A stretch of 64,000 nt of DNA from Sorex araneus (taxonomy: Eukaryota; Chordata; Mammalia; Eulipotyphla; Soricidae). The stretch lies in assembly GCF_027595985.1 (NCBI RefSeq), contig NC_073313.1, forward strand, positions 99,497,552-99,561,551. The letters are read 5' to 3'. The notes below the pieces were generated by a model. That model was given only the letters and a program-made list of their open reading frames with translations. It was not told where the DNA came from and made no database searches. This document shows positions 41,886-54,118 of the stretch, in pieces. Position 1 is the stretch's first letter, and every line of letters starts with the position of its first letter. A program made the translations under genes and the position numbers.

Positions 41886-42054
41886 TTTTTGCTTTTTGGG
41901 TCACACCTGGCAATGCACAGGGATTACTCCTGGCTCATGCACTCAGGAACCACCCCTGGCAGTGCTCAGGGGACCATATGGGATGCTGGGAATTGAACCT
42001 GGGTCGGTCGCATGCAAGGCAAACGCCCTACCCGCTGTGCTATCACTCCAGCCC
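41886..42054 (-). mobile_element. tRNA-headed SINE, young copy
   Basis: 'ttgctttttgggtcacacctggcaatgcacaggg' through 'ctgtgctatcactccagcccc'. Flanked by a near-perfect repeat aagagcaatatat / aagagcaatctat. Confidence 0.85.
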
Positions 42055-42084
42055 CAAGAGCAATCTATATTTGGACTGATGTGA

Positions 42085-42425
42085 TGAATCTGAAACACGA
42101 GATATGCTTGGAAAATCCTTCAGTTAATCCTCCTCAATCTCTGACTAAAGAATGTACTCAGAATGTGCTGAGAATGTCCTTGAGATGGCCTAGATGCCAC
42201 TTTGCAAAATGATATGCTTGGGAATAATTTCTGCTTCTGTATTTTCCTGCCAGTTGCCTGCCCCATAACCCATTATATATTCCATAAAATAAAGCTCTCT
42301 CCTTCTTGTCTGGCCCAGTTTTTAGAGAATGAGTTCTGCTGAGTCCACCTGAACAATTAAAACTGAGTACTCCTGCTTCTCAAAGTGTGTTCCTTGGCTT
42401 TTTATTGATTCACAGTGAGAACTTC
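42085..42425 (+). mobile_element. Possible old LTR (class I-like)
   Basis: 'cataacccattatatattccataaaataaagctctctcc' gives a TATA-like box and a polyadenylation signal in LTR-like spacing, followed by 'ctgctgagtccacctgaac' and 'gtgtgttccttggc'. Termini and target duplication are not found. The SINE at 41886 would lie inside if the LTR starts near 41790 (tgagagaaatcgg). Confidence 0.35.
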
Positions 42426-42599
42426 TAAACCAAGGTGACTAATAATTGGTCACATCTGTGTAAAATCAGTCAATTTTTAATGTTCTCCAAGATCATTTTG
42501 GATATCTTTCTTAAAAATCATTTAAGCTTTTATAGCATATATCAAAGTCTTGTGATAAAATTTCTTAGTGTGTCACATTGTGAATACCATGTGAACATA

Positions 42600-43432
42600 T
42601 TTCTTAATTATGCGTTTGTTGAGTGTGCTACAATTTTTCTTCTTTACTGAAGTATTCAGAGAAAAGGCAAGGAAGGCTGAATAGAGTTAGGACTAATTAG
42701 TTGAAATATTTAGGATAGTTTTAGTGAAAACTAAGGCAAAGAGACCGTCCCTAGTTGCTACCTGTCCCTGGAGTCATTAGAGTAGGCTGGCTCTGAGAAT
42801 AAGAGCCTTGTGAGCACACATAAAGAAAATGGGCTGTATATAAGGGCTTTGTATTGGTTGGTTGGCAAGAAATTAGACTTGGTCTGGATCAAATTCTTTG
42901 TATCTCAAGAAATTAGGATATCTTGGCTAGAATATATCGAAGGAGCAGTCTCTTTAATGTCAGTAAATCCCCAGAGGTAAAAACACCAGAAAACAAAATA
43001 AAAGGGTATGATTAATACACAAACTAAACAGAAAATGTTTCTGTATGTAAACTTATGGTCGAGTGCATTGAGTCCTATGGAAATATATTATTAACCACAT
43101 TCTAGAATTGAAAACCAAAATAAAATGTTAAAAGTAGTAAGTAAGTTTAATTTTAAATAATTATATTAACACAAGGTAAATATATCATTTAAACAATGGA
43201 ATGTTATAACATTAATTTTACGTTTTATCAAATGCACATACATTTACTTGAAATGCAGTGCATTATTTCAGAATACAAGCAACGTGGGTGACTAATTAAA
43301 CATTACTATTTCTGAAAAAATCTGTCAAATGCCCTGATTATTTCAACAAAGGAACAATACCACAATTTACTTTTTCGGCTTTTTTACACAACTGCTATAT
43401 TCAGGTCTTATTCCTGACTTGGAACTCACCTG
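42600..43432. other. Segmental duplication unit 2, left part
   Basis: Aligns with 360-1100 in the same orientation: 'aggcaaggaaggctgaatagagttagga' against 'aggcaaagaaagctaaacagggttaga', 'gggctttgtattggttgg', 'acatacatttacttgaaatgcagtgcatta'. Unlike unit 1, no PRAME-like exon follows. The alignment breaks at the LTR insertion. Confidence 0.6.
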
Positions 43433-43438
43433 GAGTTG

Positions 43439-44604
43439 TGTAAAAAACTAAAGCTCACCAACGGGCGTGTGCACTCGCGGGCTCTCCGGGCGGCTCCGTC
43501 TCACTGCCTGTGTTCGGTGCCCGGGAACCGCTGTGTGTGCTGTCGGTCAAGGGCAGGCAACGGAAGGAAGAAGGCCAAACTGGTTGCTCTATCAGTTTAT
43601 TTCATTCTCTCTGCTTCTCTCCTGGCTCCCGATCTCTCTCTGGATCTGTGGATCTGACCCCCCAACCCACTCTTACAGCCTAGTTAAATCCCCCCAGCAT
43701 GAGGGGCTTGGGGCGTACACATAGGTGTGGTCACAATCAATAGGGTAAGGTTCCTTTCCCTCAGGGGATGCTTCTCTTAGGATTGACTCTCTTTCAGCAG
43801 GAGGATCCACCCAAGGGTGGAGTCCCATGAGTGTGTTTCTCCTCTCCTCAACCAGTAAACATATAAGAATTCATAATATTAATCGTTTTGTATGGACACA
43901 ATAAGAAATGCATTAAAGCTTATAGAATTGCTCTCCTGGGGCCATCTCGATCTCAGACTACAGTGCTCAGGCCGGATCAATCTTTCCTATCCCTAGCAGG
44001 GTCCTAGTCTCGTCATTACTTTTGGATCATGACAGCATTTGTCTATGATCAAGCTCTTAACTAATAGTTAAGAATTAGGCACTTTGGCCAGGCCCATCTC
44101 GATGCCAGGGTAGCACATAACACACCGCTTGCCCTGGATCTGTCCCGGTCCTCTTCGGGACCCTGCTTTTGTGGTGCTAGGAACTGAGGGCAACTGAAGC
44201 TTAAGTGGAGAAAGCAGATGCCCAGGAATGAATAATATTCGAAGCCAATTAAGTCCCAAGTTACAAAAGCATAATATTATCTTCTCGTGTCTATACAAAA
44301 AGGACATTGCTTTAAAGTAAATTATTCAAAAGTCATAAGGGGAGGAGAAAGGCAATATTAACTTATAAGTTCAGTATCCTAGGAAGGTCTGACCTTACAA
44401 ATTAGCAGAGTCATATTAGGGGGAGAAACTGATTAACTCTTTTTGGGGAAGAGAGCATGGAGAAGTGATTACAGTTAAACAAAGGGATGCGAGAGATTCG
44501 GGAACACCTTGATGGGTGAGATTGGAGTAAGCCTAAACTCCGGGAAAAACCGGGACAAGCTCCTCGTGGCAAGGAGGGAGAGGACAAAGTAATGTCATCC
44601 TACA
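43439..44604 (-). mobile_element. Solo LTR, family A copy 2
   Basis: Minus-strand LTR from TGTAGGATG (44604) to TTTTTTACA (43439), flanked by gagttg / gggttg (43433-43438 and 44605-44610; one mismatch). Shared with copies 1 and 3: complement of 'ggccaggcccatctcgatgccagggtagcac' and 'ggatcaatctttcctatccctagcagggtcctagtc'. An AATAAA (complement at about 43598) precedes a GC-rich U5. Confidence 0.8.
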
Positions 44605-44871
44605 GGGTTGCTGATGAGAACATACATGGTGCCAGGGAAAGAACCTGAGTTATATTTATTATTTCAAGCCTTTTGCCAATTCAGAAATGCAATGTGTTTT
44701 TATAAAATGAAAACAATATGAACAAGCTATCAACTACTTTACTACGTTCTTTGCAATCTTATGCTTTATTATCAAGTTATAAACATTGAAATATTTGTTT
44801 TCCAAAACCTTGGAATGTATGTGTTACCATTTGAACAAAAAAACATAAAAATATCCTTACCTTGATATTTT

Positions 44872-47672
44872 TCTTTTTTTATTTTTTATTAGTGAATCAT
44901 CATGAGTTACAGTTACAAACATATGAACTTTCATGTTTGCCTTTTGTTTACATCCCTCAACCAGTGCCCAGTCCCCTCCACCAATGTTCCCAATATCCCT
45001 CCCACCCTCCCACCCCATCCCACCCACACCACCCAACCTCTGTGGCAGATCATTCCCTTTTGTTCTCTCTCTCCTTTTGGGTGTTGTGGTTTGCAACAGA
45101 GGCACTATGTGGCCATTGTGTTTTGTCTATATTCTATTTTCATAGAGCATCTATCATCCCATGCAGGTCCTCAAACCATGCATTAACTAGTGTTCCCTTC
45201 TCTAAGCAAGCTGACCCTTTCTCCAGCATGTGGGGCCAGCTTCCAAGCCTTGGATCCAAACTCCTGGTACTTATCTCTACTATTATTGGGTGTTAGTCTC
45301 CTATTCTGTTATTTTATTTTATATTCCACAGATGAGTGCAATCTTTCTATGTCTGTCTCTCTCTTCCTGACTCATTTCACTTAGCATGATACTTTCCATG
45401 CTGATCCACTAATATGCAAATTTCCTGACTTCATCTTTTCTAACAGCAGCATAGTATTCCATTATGTAGTTATAACAAAGTTTCTTTAACCAGTCATCCA
45501 TTCTCGGGCACTCGGGGTTTTTTCCCGATTCTGGAAAAAATTGCAAAGAGTGCTGCAATGAACATTTGAGTGCAGATGTCATTACGACTATTTTTTTGGC
45601 TCTCCGGGATATATTCCCAGAAGTGGTATTGCTGGGTCAAATGGGAGCTCAATTTCTAATTTTTTGGAAGCGACCATACTGTTTTCCAAAAGGGCTAAAC
45701 CAATCAGCATTCCCACCAGCAGTGGAAGAGAGTTTCTTTCTCCCCACATCCACGCCAACAAGGGTTGCTTTTGTTCTTTTGGATGTGTGCCATTATCTGT
45801 GGTGTGAGGTGGTATCTCATAGTTGTTTATATCTGCATATCTCTGATGATTACTGATGAAGAGCATTTTTTCCTATGCCTTTTTGCCATTCGTATTTCTT
45901 TCTTGAGAAAATTTCAGTTCATTTCCATCCCCCATTTTTTGATGGGGTTGGGAGTGTTATTCTTGTAGATTCCAACAAATGCCTTGTATATCCTTAATAG
46001 CAGGCCCTTATCTGATGAGCATTGGGTGAATATTCTTTCCCATTCTGTAGATTGTCTTTGTAATTTTGTCATTGTATCTTTTGCAGTGCAGAAGCTTCTT
46101 AGTTTAATATAGTCCCATTTATTTATCACTGTTTCCACTTGGTTGGTCAGTGGCATGTCATCTTTGAATATACCAATAGCTTCAAAGTCATGGAGAGTTT
46201 TGTCAACCTTGTCTTCAATGTACCTTATGGTTTGTGGTCTGATGTTGAGGTCTTTAATCCATTTTGATCTGAATTTTGCGCATGGGGATAGGTTGGGATC
46301 TAAACCCATTTTTTTACAAGTGGTTGTCCAGTTATGCCAGCACCATTTGTTGAAGAGGCTTTCTTTGCTCCACTTCACATTTCTTGTTCCCTTATCAAAC
46401 ATAGATATTCATACAATTGGGGTTGTGTTAGGGATATTCCACCCTGTTCCATTGGTCTGTGGATCTGCCTTTGGACAAGTACCATGCTGTTTTGATTATT
46501 ACCATTTTATAGTAGTTTGAAGTTGGGGAGGGTGATGCCTCCCATCGTCCTTTTCCCAAGAATTGCTTTAACTATTAGGGGGCGTTTATTGTTCTATATA
46601 AATTTCAGGAGTGCTTGCTCCATTTCTTTGAAGTTTTTCATGGGTATCCTTATAGGGATCGAACTGAATCTGTACAGAGCTTTGAGGATTATTGCCATTT
46701 TGACAATGTTAATTCTTCCTATCCATGAGCAAGGAATATGTTTCCATTTCCTCGTGTCCTGTTTTATTTCATTGATTAGCGTTTTGTAGTTTTCTTTGTA
46801 GAGATCCTTTACTTCCTTGATTAAGGTGATTCTGAGATACTTGATTTTCTGGGGCACAAGTGAGAAGGGGATTTATTTTATGTCATTTTCCTCTGTTTCG
46901 TTATTTGGGTATAGGAAGGCCATGTATTTTTGGGTGTTGATTTTATAACCTGCGACTTTACTGTACAAGTCTATTGTTTCTAAGAGTTTCTTGGTAGAGG
47001 TTTTGGGTTTCTCTAGATATAGTATCAAATCATCTGCGAGTAGTGAGTGCTTGATTTCTTCCTTCCCTATCTGTATTCCCTTAATGTCTTTTTCTTGCCT
47101 AATTGCTATTACAAGAACATCCAGTACTATGTTAAACAGAAGTGGTGAGAGTGGACCTCCTTGACTTGTCCCTGATCTTAGAGGGAAGGACCTAAGCTTT
47201 TTTTTTCCATTGAGGATTATGCTTGCCATAGGTTTGTGGTAGATGGCTTTGACTATCTTGAGGAAAGTTCCTTCTAAACCCATTTTGGTGAGAGTTTTCA
47301 TCATAAATGGGTGCTGGATCTTGTCAAATGCTTTCTCTGCATATATTGAAATGATCATATGATTTTTGTCTTTGCTTTTGTTGATACGGTGGATTATGTT
47401 GATTGATTTCTGAATGTTAAACCATCCTTGCATCCCCGGATGAATCCCACTTGGTCATGGTGTATGATCTTTTTGATGAGTTGTTGGATTCTATTTGCTA
47501 ATCTTTTGTTGAGGATCTTCACATCCGTGTTCATTAGGGATATTGGCCTGTAGTTTTCCTTGTTAGTGGTGTCTTTGTTTGCTTTTAGCATTAGGGAGAT
47601 ATGTGCTTCATAGAAACTGTTTGGGAGAATTCCTGTTTCTTCAATTTCTTGCAAAAGCTTGAGGAGAACTGG
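44872..47672 (-). mobile_element. Long 5'-truncated L1
   Basis: Minus-orientation L1 from its T-rich tail (44872-44895) and C-rich 3' UTR through most of ORF2 to the RT region at about 47672 ('cttgcaaaagcttgaggagaactgg'). Homologous in order to the L1 at 4497-9030. Confidence 0.85.
45588..47433 (-). pseudogene. L1 ORF2 remnant (RT to C-terminus), broken
   Basis: Open pieces on the minus strand: 47433-46873 (186 codons) with RT motifs [29 protein letters not shown] and the catalytic LADDLILYL; 46857-46594 with [20 protein letters not shown]; 46402-45914 with [22 protein letters not shown]; 45866-45588 with the Cys-rich end. They are separated by stops and frameshifts. The endonuclease is missing. 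Confidence 0.82.
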
Positions 47673-47860
47673 TAAAGTGATAATCATCTGCCACACAGGC
47701 AGAGGGGGAGTGGGAAGGGGTATGCTGGGGTTATTGGTGGTGGAACATGTGCACTGATCAAGGGATGGGTGTTTGAGCATAGTATGACTGAGACTCGATC
47801 CTAAAAGCCCTGTTACTGCTCTCACGGTAACTCAATTAAAAAAAAAATAAATAAATATAT
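47673..47860 (+). mobile_element. L1 3' end fragment
   Basis: G-rich tract (47700-47730), 'ggtggtggaacatgtgcactgatcaagggatggg', 'gagactcgatcctaaaagccc', 'ctcacggtaactcaatt' and a long A/T tail. Confidence 0.75.
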
Positions 47861-48000
47861 ATATATATAAATAAAAGAAAAAGAAAATGATGGCTGGAGG
47901 AACCAGTTGTGATGGAAGATGCATGTCGAAAGTAGATAATGGACCAAGCATGATGACCTCTTAGTGTCTGTGCTGCAAGCTATAATGCCCAAAACAAGAG

Positions 48001-48413
48001 AGACTTCTGTATTTTAGTATTTTAGTAACTAAGTCCAGAGAAAGATCTGCCAGGAATTGCATCACTGCAAACTTGCACTTCTCAATTATATCATATTCCA
48101 CATATGAGTGCAATCTTTCTATGTCTGTCTCTTTCTTTCTGACTCATTTCACTCAACATGATACTTTCCATGTTGATCCATTTATTTGCAAATTTCATGA
48201 CTTTGTGTTTTCTGACAGCTACATAGTATTACATTGTGTATATGTACCAGAGTTTCTTTAACCAGTCATCTGTTTTGGGGCACTCTGTTTTTTTCCAGAT
48301 TCTGGGTATTGTAAACAGTGCTGCAATGAACATAGAAATACAGATGCCATCTCTACTATACCTTTTTGCCTCTCCGGGATATATTCCCAAGAGTGGTATT
48401 GATCGGTCAAATG
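48001..48413 (-). mobile_element. L1 ORF2 tail fragment
   Basis: 'aactaagtccagagaaagatctgccagg', then reverse ORF2 tail [23 protein letters not shown] (about 48340-48275) ending at 'attgatcggtcaaatgga'. It is truncated on its 5' side by the next element. Confidence 0.75.
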
Positions 48414-48812
48414 GAACCGTGAGGCCACTAGGTGCAGTCACTCGACCTCATACCTCTTCATTCTCAGCAATAGAAAACAAATTGTCAAATGCTCCCTTTT
48501 CAGCAGGTCTGACTTTAGGGGTGAGACTCTCCAAACAATAATAGTGAGTTTTGTTGAAAAATTGAATTCAATCAAAGTGAAAGTAAAGTGAAATTTATCA
48601 GTTACAAAAGCAAGGGGGGGCTAGTGGTGGTGGGTAGGGCCAGGAGTGGGGGGGGCTAGGGGTATGGGGGGAGGGGTGGAGCTATACTGCGATTCTTGGT
48701 GGTGGAATATGTGCACTGGTGAAGGGATGGGTGTTCGAGCATTGTATATCTGAGACTTAAACCTGAAAACTTTGTAACTTTCCACATGGTGACTCAATAA
48801 AAAAAATTTTTT
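48414..48812 (+). mobile_element. Short non-autonomous L1-derived element, copy 2
   Basis: Begins 'accgtgaggccactaggtgcag', shares 'tctcttcatt..cagcaat.aaaa.aaatt.tcaaat' and 'aacaataatagtgagttttgttgaa' with 11995-12120, then the same G-rich 3' UTR and 'gggtgttcgagcattgtat' tail. It lacks the duplicated 5' module of the longer relative. Confidence 0.65.
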
Positions 48813-48815
48813 AAA

Positions 48816-49012
48816 AAGTAGAGAGAGAGTATGGGGAATATTGTCTGCCATGGAGGCAGTGGAAGGGTGAGAAAGGGGGGTATACCCGGTATATTGGTGT
48901 TTGGGAATGTGCACTGGTGGAGGGATAGGTGTTTGATCATTGTGAGATTCTAACCCAAACATGAAAGCTTGTAACTATCTCATGGTGATTCAACAAAATT
49001 TTAAAAATTAAA
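48816..49012 (+). mobile_element. Old L1 3' end
   Basis: 'tgccatggaggcagtggaagggtgag', 'gtgcactggtggagggataggtgtttgatcattgtg', 'catggtgattcaac', A-rich tail. Confidence 0.65.
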
Positions 49013-49214
49013 AAAAAGAAAGAAAAAAGATTCATCCAAAAAAATTTAAAAAATAAATCATCTATACATTATGCAATGCAAATGTAACAGAAATTTAAAA
49101 ATAAAATGAAGCTGACATCCTGAAATAATGTTTTAAATTTTCCTTTTTTATTGTTTATGTAGATCATGATTGTATAGTCAATCTCATTAAAAATAAATGC
49201 CTTTTAAATTTTGG

Positions 49215-50160
49215 GGAAAAGAAAACAACTATGAGATACCACCTCACACCACAGACACTAGCACACGTCCAAAAGAACAAAAGCAACGGCTGTTGGTGTT
49301 GATGTGGGGAGAAAGAAACTCTCTTACACTGCTGGTGGGAATGCCGACTGGATCAGCCCTTTTGGAAAACAGTATAGATGCTTCTCAAAAAATTAGAAAT
49401 TGAACTCCCATTTGACTCAGTGATACCACTCATGGGACTATATCCTGGAGAGCCAAAAAAGTAGAGTCGAAATGACATCTGCACTCGAATGTTCATTGCA
49501 GCACTGTTTACAATAGCCAGAATCAGAAAAAAAAACCCAAGTGACTGAGAGGTGAGAACAGATGACTAGTTAAAGAAACTTTGGTACATCTACACAATGG
49601 AATACTATGCTGCTGTTAGAAAAGATGAAGTCATGACCTTTGCATATAAGTGTATCAACATGGAAAGTATCATGCTAAGTGAAATGAGTCAGAAAGAGAG
49701 AGACAGACATAGAAAGATTGCACTAATCTGTGGAATATAAAGTAACAAGATGGGAGATGGGCACCCAATAATAGTAAAGATAAGTACCAGGAGGTTGGCT
49801 CCAAGGCTTGGAAGCTGCCCTCACATGCTGGAGGAACGTGCAGCTCAGATAGAAAAGGGAACACTAGTTAAAGCATGGTTTGAGGACCCGCAGTGGATGG
49901 GAGATGAGCGCTGAAAATAGACTATAGACCAAACACGATGGCCACTCAGTGCCTCTATTGCCATCCACAACACCCAGAAGTAGAGAAAGAACAAAAGGGA
50001 ATAGTCTGCAACAGAGGTTGGAGGGTGGGAGGGATGGGGTGGGAGGGTGGGAGGGATACTGGGATCATCGGTGGTGGAGAATGGGCACTGGTGGAGGCAT
50101 GGGTACTTTAGCATTGTGTGACTGAAACACAAGCATGGAAAGTTTTAAGTCTGTAAAAAA
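49215..50160 (+). mobile_element. L1 3' end (ORF2 tail and 3' UTR)
   Basis: Starts at 'aagaaaacaactatgagataccacctcacac' (ORF2), Cys-rich region near 49290-49350, then 'tacacaatggaatactatgctgctgtt', stop and G-rich 3' UTR to the A-tail at 50155. ORF2 is frameshifted. Confidence 0.82.
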
Positions 50161-51337
50161 ATTATAAAAAAGAAAATATGGAAGATAATTTTAACCATTG
50201 CAGAGAGGCTTCCTAAGAGAGTCAGAATTCAAAGCCAGCAAATGAAAAAATGAATAAATTTGGCTGTGCAGATATGTTGAATATATATGGTGAAAACATC
50301 ATAAACAAGTCAACTGACAAACTGAGGTTAAGTGTTTGCAGTGAACACAAATCATATATGTACATATATATACATAACTCAAATATTGAAGAACAAGGAA
50401 ATAAAACTTTCATATCAAGAATAAAAACGTATGCATAGATAATGCACAGATATAGATACGAAAAATCCTCAAATGCTTGATGTGTGAAAACTTACAAATC
50501 TATATTTGTGATTAATAATGAAACACAATCTCTCATATACCATAACAACAAAAATTTAAAAGGGGTGGCAGCATGTTAAATTAGAAAGACTGTGGGGAAA
50601 CAGTAACTCTCATACAGGACTACTCAAAATGTATTTATAAGCCTTTTGGAGAGAAATGTAGAAATGCTAAGTAAACTGCATATGCACTTAACTTTTATTA
50701 AATAATCCCACTACAGTGAATATAACTTCAATAGTTATTTCCATCAATAAAAGAGTAATATGTCCAAGTTACATTATTTGTAACTCTAAAATACGGAAGC
50801 CACTTAAATGCACATATATATTGCTGAGTGGTTTAATTTAATATAAATAGTGCCCAATGCAACCATTAAAAATAATTAAAAGCTCTCTACAGAATGATCG
50901 TGAGGAATTTCCTGGAGTTCTATTAAATGAAAAAGAAAATCCAAAGAACTCTGTTTATAGTTTAATTTTATACTTAATTTAACAAATAAGGGAATGAGAG
51001 AAATCCGATGTGCATATGCCTGTTTAGTGAAAAAATGAATGTATAAAAATTTAATCCAGAAACTGAAGAGTCAGTTACCTTCAGGAATAGAATGCGAAAG
51101 GCATGGAAAGAAGTGAGGATGCAGTGAGGAAGAAAAAAAGAATGTGAAAATCTCAGAGTGCTAATAAGAAAGGGAATACACACACAAAAAAGAGTCATAT
51201 GGAAAAGACTGAAACCAGCAAAAGGACCTTTTAATGACCAATGCTGGAGTAATTAGACAAACAAAATAAAACATTATATACTTCTGTCTCAACTCACAGA
51301 CTGATGTAATTTTTTCTGAGCTGATATTGATATGAAT
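50161..51337. other. Segmental duplication unit 2, middle part
   Basis: No gene. 51080-51337 aligns with 14395-15035: 'aaagaagtgaggatgcagtgagg', 'agagtcatatggaaaagactgaaa', 'caaaaggacctttta.tgacca'. 50161-51080 is AT-rich with no clear counterpart recognised. Confidence 0.55.
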
Positions 51338-51350
51338 AAATTGAATCACT

Positions 51351-51605
51351 GTCACTGTACCACTGACATCACTCATCCCGTTGCTCATTGATTTGCTCAA
51401 GCGGGTACCAGTAATGTCTCCATTGTAAAACTTGTTGCTACTGTTTCAGGCATATCGAATACACCATGGAGAGCTTGCCAGGCTCTCCCGTGCAGGGGAC
51501 ATACTCTTGATAGCTTGCCGGGCTTTCTAGAGGGGCAGAGGAATTGAACCCTGGTAAGCTGTGTGCAAGGCAAATGCCTTACCCGTTGTGCTATTGCTCC
51601 AGTTC
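51351..51605 (-). mobile_element. Composite SINE (tRNA head plus RTE body)
   Basis: Flanked by a perfect 13-bp duplication aaattgaatcact (51338-51350 and 51606-51618). In reverse: RTE-type tail 'cactcatcccgttgctcattgatttgctcaagcgggtaccagtaat', RTE 5'-derived middle 'gcatatcgaatacacc' and 'gagagcttgccaggctctcc', then tRNA-like head 'ccttacccgttgtgctattgctccag'. Confidence 0.85.
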
Positions 51606-51985
51606 AAATTGAATCACTAATAGTAAAATTCATAATATAATTTCATAAATTATTTGAAAATGTACAGAAATATAGATAAGAAGAGAGAGCTCTTCATGAG
51701 ACTTTCGATAAATATATGTGACATTAGGACAATATCACTTCACTTGTAGTCCCGTTGATCTTCGACCTGCTCGAGCAGGTGCCAGTAACATCTCCATTTG
51801 TCTCTGTCGCGAGCTAGTGTAGCCCAATGATTCCTGCTCGCTCCAGGAACAGAAAGAGACTCAAATTGTTCATTCAGAGATTTGACGAAGAAATCTGACC
51901 ATCTAGTTGGAGGGCGGCCACGAGGTCTTCTGAGGTCCCGTGGAATCCAGTCGGTAACAACTCTAGTCCAACAGTCGTCTCTGAA

Positions 51986-54059
51986 TCACATTACATGACC
52001 GGCCCATCTGATTTTTGATGCCTTGGCAAACGAGATAGCATCCCTGATTTTTGACTGTCGATGAAGGTCAGAACTCCGGATTCCTTCTCTCACTTGAGTG
52101 AGACATGATATTCCCAGCATAGCTCTTTCGATTCCTCTTTGGGATACCCTAATAGCATTCTCATCCTGCTTGTGTAGGGCCCAGGTCTCTGAGGCATATG
52201 TTAGTGCAGGAAGAATGGTGAAATCGAAAAGATGTACCCGGAGTTGGAGGTTCTTCTTTCTCTTAACCACCTCTTCGAAGCTCTTGAATGCATTCCACAC
52301 TGCTCTCTTCCTCCTGTGCAGTTCTGGCATCAAGTCATTCCTCATGCTGATTTCTCGACCCAGGTACACATAGCTGCTGCATTCGGAGATGTTCGTTCCA
52401 TTGAGAGCAAATGGAGCTTCAGGGCCCAGTTCATTTTTCATGAACATCGTCTTGTTGAGATTCAGCTGCAATCTGACCTTTCCACACTTGTGGTCGAAGT
52501 CGTCCAGCATTTGTGCCACTTGGCTAATGTTTGGCGTTACAAGAACGATGTCATCAGCGAAGTGCAGGTGGTGTAATTGCCGACCGTCTATCTTCACTCT
52601 CATTCCTTCCCATTCCAGTCATCGCATGATGTTCTCAAGGGCGGCACTGAAGAGTTTCGGTGAAATGATATCATCTTGCCGCACCCCTCTCTTTACATAA
52701 ATGATCACTTCCCTGTAGAATGGTGAGATCCTGGTGGTGAATCCACAATACAGCTCACGAAGGATTTTGATATCCTGAGGTTGAACACCCTGTTTGGTGA
52801 GGGCTTCGACGACCGCCTCAGTCTCAACAGAATTGAAGGCCTTCTTTAAGTCGATGAACGTTAGACAGAGCAGCATCTTGAACTCTTGAGAAACTTCAAT
52901 GAGTTTGGTCACTGTGTGGATATGGCCAATCGTGCTGAATCCTCTTTGGAACCTGGCTTGCTTGCATGGTTGTCCTTCATCTAGTGTTCTGCCTATTCTA
53001 TTCAGAATGATACGAGTGAACAACTTGTAGATGACAGACAACAGGCAGATTGGGCGATTGTTGCCAATGTCATGGATGTCTCCCTTCTTGTACAACAGAA
53101 CGGTCCTACTGGTTTTCCACTGGGATGGAACCTTGCATTCAGACAGGTAGCACATGAAGTGTTGGGCCAGTGTATTGATGAGTACTGGTGGCAGATTCTT
53201 CAGGTGTTCGGATCTGACCTTGTCCGGACCAGGTGCTGTTCACGTCTTTACCAGCGAAATGGCATGTTGGATTTCAGAAGGAAGAACATTTGGAACGACA
53301 TATCCATCCTGCAGAATTTGGTATGTGGGCAAGTGGACATGGCTGCCAGAGATCCGAGTAGAAGTCGTGAATAATTTTCTCCATTGCCTTTATGGATGAT
53401 GTGATAGGTCCATCGGAACATCGGAGGGCAGTCATCTTGGTCTTGTAGTTGGCGAAGGACAGCCGAGTGTTGCGAATACTTTTCCCGGCTTCTGATAGAC
53501 TGGCAAACACTGCTGCTCTTCTCTCTTTGAGGTCTTCCTTTATCGCATCTCTGCACAGCTTTGTGAGCTCGGACATTAGCTTGTGGTTGCCTGAGGTTCA
53601 CGCCAAATCACCTTGACGAATGAGTTCGAGAGTTTCCGAAGACAGGCGTCTGTTTGTGGCATTGTCACTCTCGGCATTCTTCGCACAAACATGGAGGTGC
53701 TGAACCAGTTGATCGTATTCCTCGTCCTCGTCGATGTTGTCAAAGATGGCATCTTCCCACGTTGCTGCAATAGTGCCAAATCGCTCCCAGTTGGTGGTCA
53801 TTCTGGGAGTTATCTTCTTAGACTTAAATTTTGCAGACTTTTCTCCCTGCTCTGTGAAGTAGAACTTCACACGAAGGAGACGGTGGTCCGATCCCATTTG
53901 GAATTTTTGGACAACAGAGACATAGGTCAGGCAAAACCTTCGATTGAATATGATGGGGTCAATTTCATTGTGGAACTGTCCACAGGAAGACTCCCATGTC
54001 CAGCGTTTAGATTCAGCCTTCTGGAACTGTGAGTTGCCATGGATGGTCTTGGTCAACAT
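51986..54059 (-). pseudogene. RTE endonuclease C-terminus and reverse transcriptase, broken
   Basis: From 54059 downward: endonuclease tail with the SDHRLLR motif (near 53880), a linker, then RT. The 53155-52619 piece has RPICLLSVIYKLFTRIILNRI, FIDLKKAFNSVETEA (the catalytic FIDLKKAF region) and RGVRQDDIISP. A TGA at 52621-52619 interrupts, then the same frame continues (52603-51986) with the catalytic HFADDIVL, LTYASETW and RWAGHVM. Frameshifts lie between 53600 and 53250. RTE elements encode a single endonuclease-RT protein of about 1000 residues; this copy is inactive. Confidence 0.85.
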
Positions 54060-54118
54060 GATGAATTCAGATAGCCTCTCACCCTGATCATTCCATTCTA
54101 GGCCATATGTCCCAATTG

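Noticed and set aside
43439..44604. Second PRAME-like gene copy in duplication unit 2
   Set aside because: I looked for the exon motifs (WPF, LDLR, YPVPL) on both strands between 43430 and 50160 and found only LTR and L1 sequence.
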